Assembly: GCA_903875445.1 (NCBI GenBank)
Contig: CAIQWD010000016.1
Coordinates: 1 to 64,000 of the forward strand
From: an uncultured delta proteobacterium
GTDB lineage: Bacteria > Desulfobacterota > Desulfobulbia > Desulfobulbales > Desulfocapsaceae
Reading direction: 5' to 3'
DNA length: 64,000 nucleotides
Position numbers and translations under genes: made by a program. Below the pieces are notes generated by a model. The model saw only the letters and a program-made list of their open reading frames with translations, did not search any database and had not been told where the DNA came from. The stretch's first letter is position 1. Each line of letters opens with the position of its first letter. Shown here in pieces: positions 63,783 to 64,000 of the stretch.

Positions 63783-64000
63783 ATGAAAGCTTTACATTTG
63801 TTACTGGTAACTATTTTTACTTTTTGCTTTAGCCTGCCGGTTCTCTACGGTGATGTTCAGGCGGCAAGCAATAAACAAGAGGTTGTCGCTCCGGTCGATA
63901 ACGCCACCGCACCTCTAATAGTTACCCCGGATGGGAAAAAAAGTTCAACAAGAGCAACGAAAGCAAGCAAAGGCATTCCCAAGGACGTTAATATAAATAC
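63783..64000 (+). CDS. ComEA-like helix-hairpin-helix exported protein, cut by window end
   Basis: First 72 residues only. GAGGAGG precedes the ATG. Signal peptide (~1-28: MKALHLLLVTIFTFCFSLPV), then a Lys/Thr/Ala-rich linker, then PKDVNINT at the very edge. VNINTA is the opening of the ComEA-type helix-hairpin-helix domain, so the missing part is probably that short (~60-residue) DNA-binding domain. Such exported proteins bind double-stranded DNA in natural transformation. Identity rests on eight residues. Confidence 0.6.
   Translation, partial: MKALHLLLVTIFTFCFSLPVLYGDVQAASNKQEVVAPVDNATAPLIVTPDGKKSSTRATKASKGIPKDVNIN

Overview
The window looks like chromosomal DNA of a Gram-negative, probably anaerobic or facultative bacterium. 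Gene content and style (citramalate synthase, an archaeal-type ornithine cyclodeaminase next to arginase, PilJ/ChpA-type chemotaxis proteins, two leucine/isoleucine/valine-type ABC transporters) suggest a deltaproteobacterial lineage such as Desulfobacterota. That placement is inference from gene content, because no rRNA gene is present. Most of the window is moderately GC-rich with good ribosome binding sites. The first ~4.7 kb is clearly AT-rich, holds mostly unknown genes, and ends just 3' of a tRNA-Asn/tRNA-Pro pair, so it may be an acquired segment.

Layout. 1-4700: a truncated membrane protein with a DUF4124-like end, a hypothetical protein, a polytopic membrane protein with a C-terminal zinc-binding motif, a small zinc ribbon, a HTATIP2-like reductase, an HU/IHF protein, and two tandem 68-residue proteins with matching ends. 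4.7-5.1 kb: two tRNAs, each followed by an intrinsic terminator, and one clear promoter. 5.1-10.2 kb: an exported protein, a YdfG-type dehydrogenase, an alpha/beta hydrolase, and a large acyltransferase-hydrolase fusion. 10.3-22.7 kb: ornithine cyclodeaminase-like protein and arginase, then two complete branched-chain amino-acid-type ABC importers (the second with a fused permease-ATPase), then a convergent GntR/FCD regulator. Together these read as amino-acid uptake and arginine/ornithine breakdown.

23-34 kb: citramalate synthase, malate dehydrogenase, a PilZ-type protein, a polar amino-acid ABC importer, a PfkB kinase, a D,D-carboxypeptidase, a DUF2293 protein and a LysE exporter. 33.8-43 kb: a Pil-Chp/Frz-style chemosensory operon (MCP, double-receiver protein, CheW, CheA with two Hpt domains and a receiver, degenerate CheW, CheY-like). 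43-48.9 kb: transketolase and a lemA / DUF350-like / tandem-Hint-Tim44 cluster, then a cupin.

49-61 kb: an anchored MsrAB, an EamA exporter, then a glycerol and glycerol-3-phosphate module (GlpR-type repressor, glpD, glpK, a HAD phosphatase, ugpE-ugpA-ugpB and divergent ugpC). 61-64 kb: surE, ilvC, and the start of a ComEA-like helix-hairpin-helix protein cut by the window end. The most unusual items are the two-Hint-domain membrane protein with Tim44-like cytoplasmic domains beside lemA, the acyltransferase-hydrolase fusion that has lost its nucleophilic serine, a perfect 28-bp palindrome abutting the glpR promoter, and the pair of small proteins with conserved termini.
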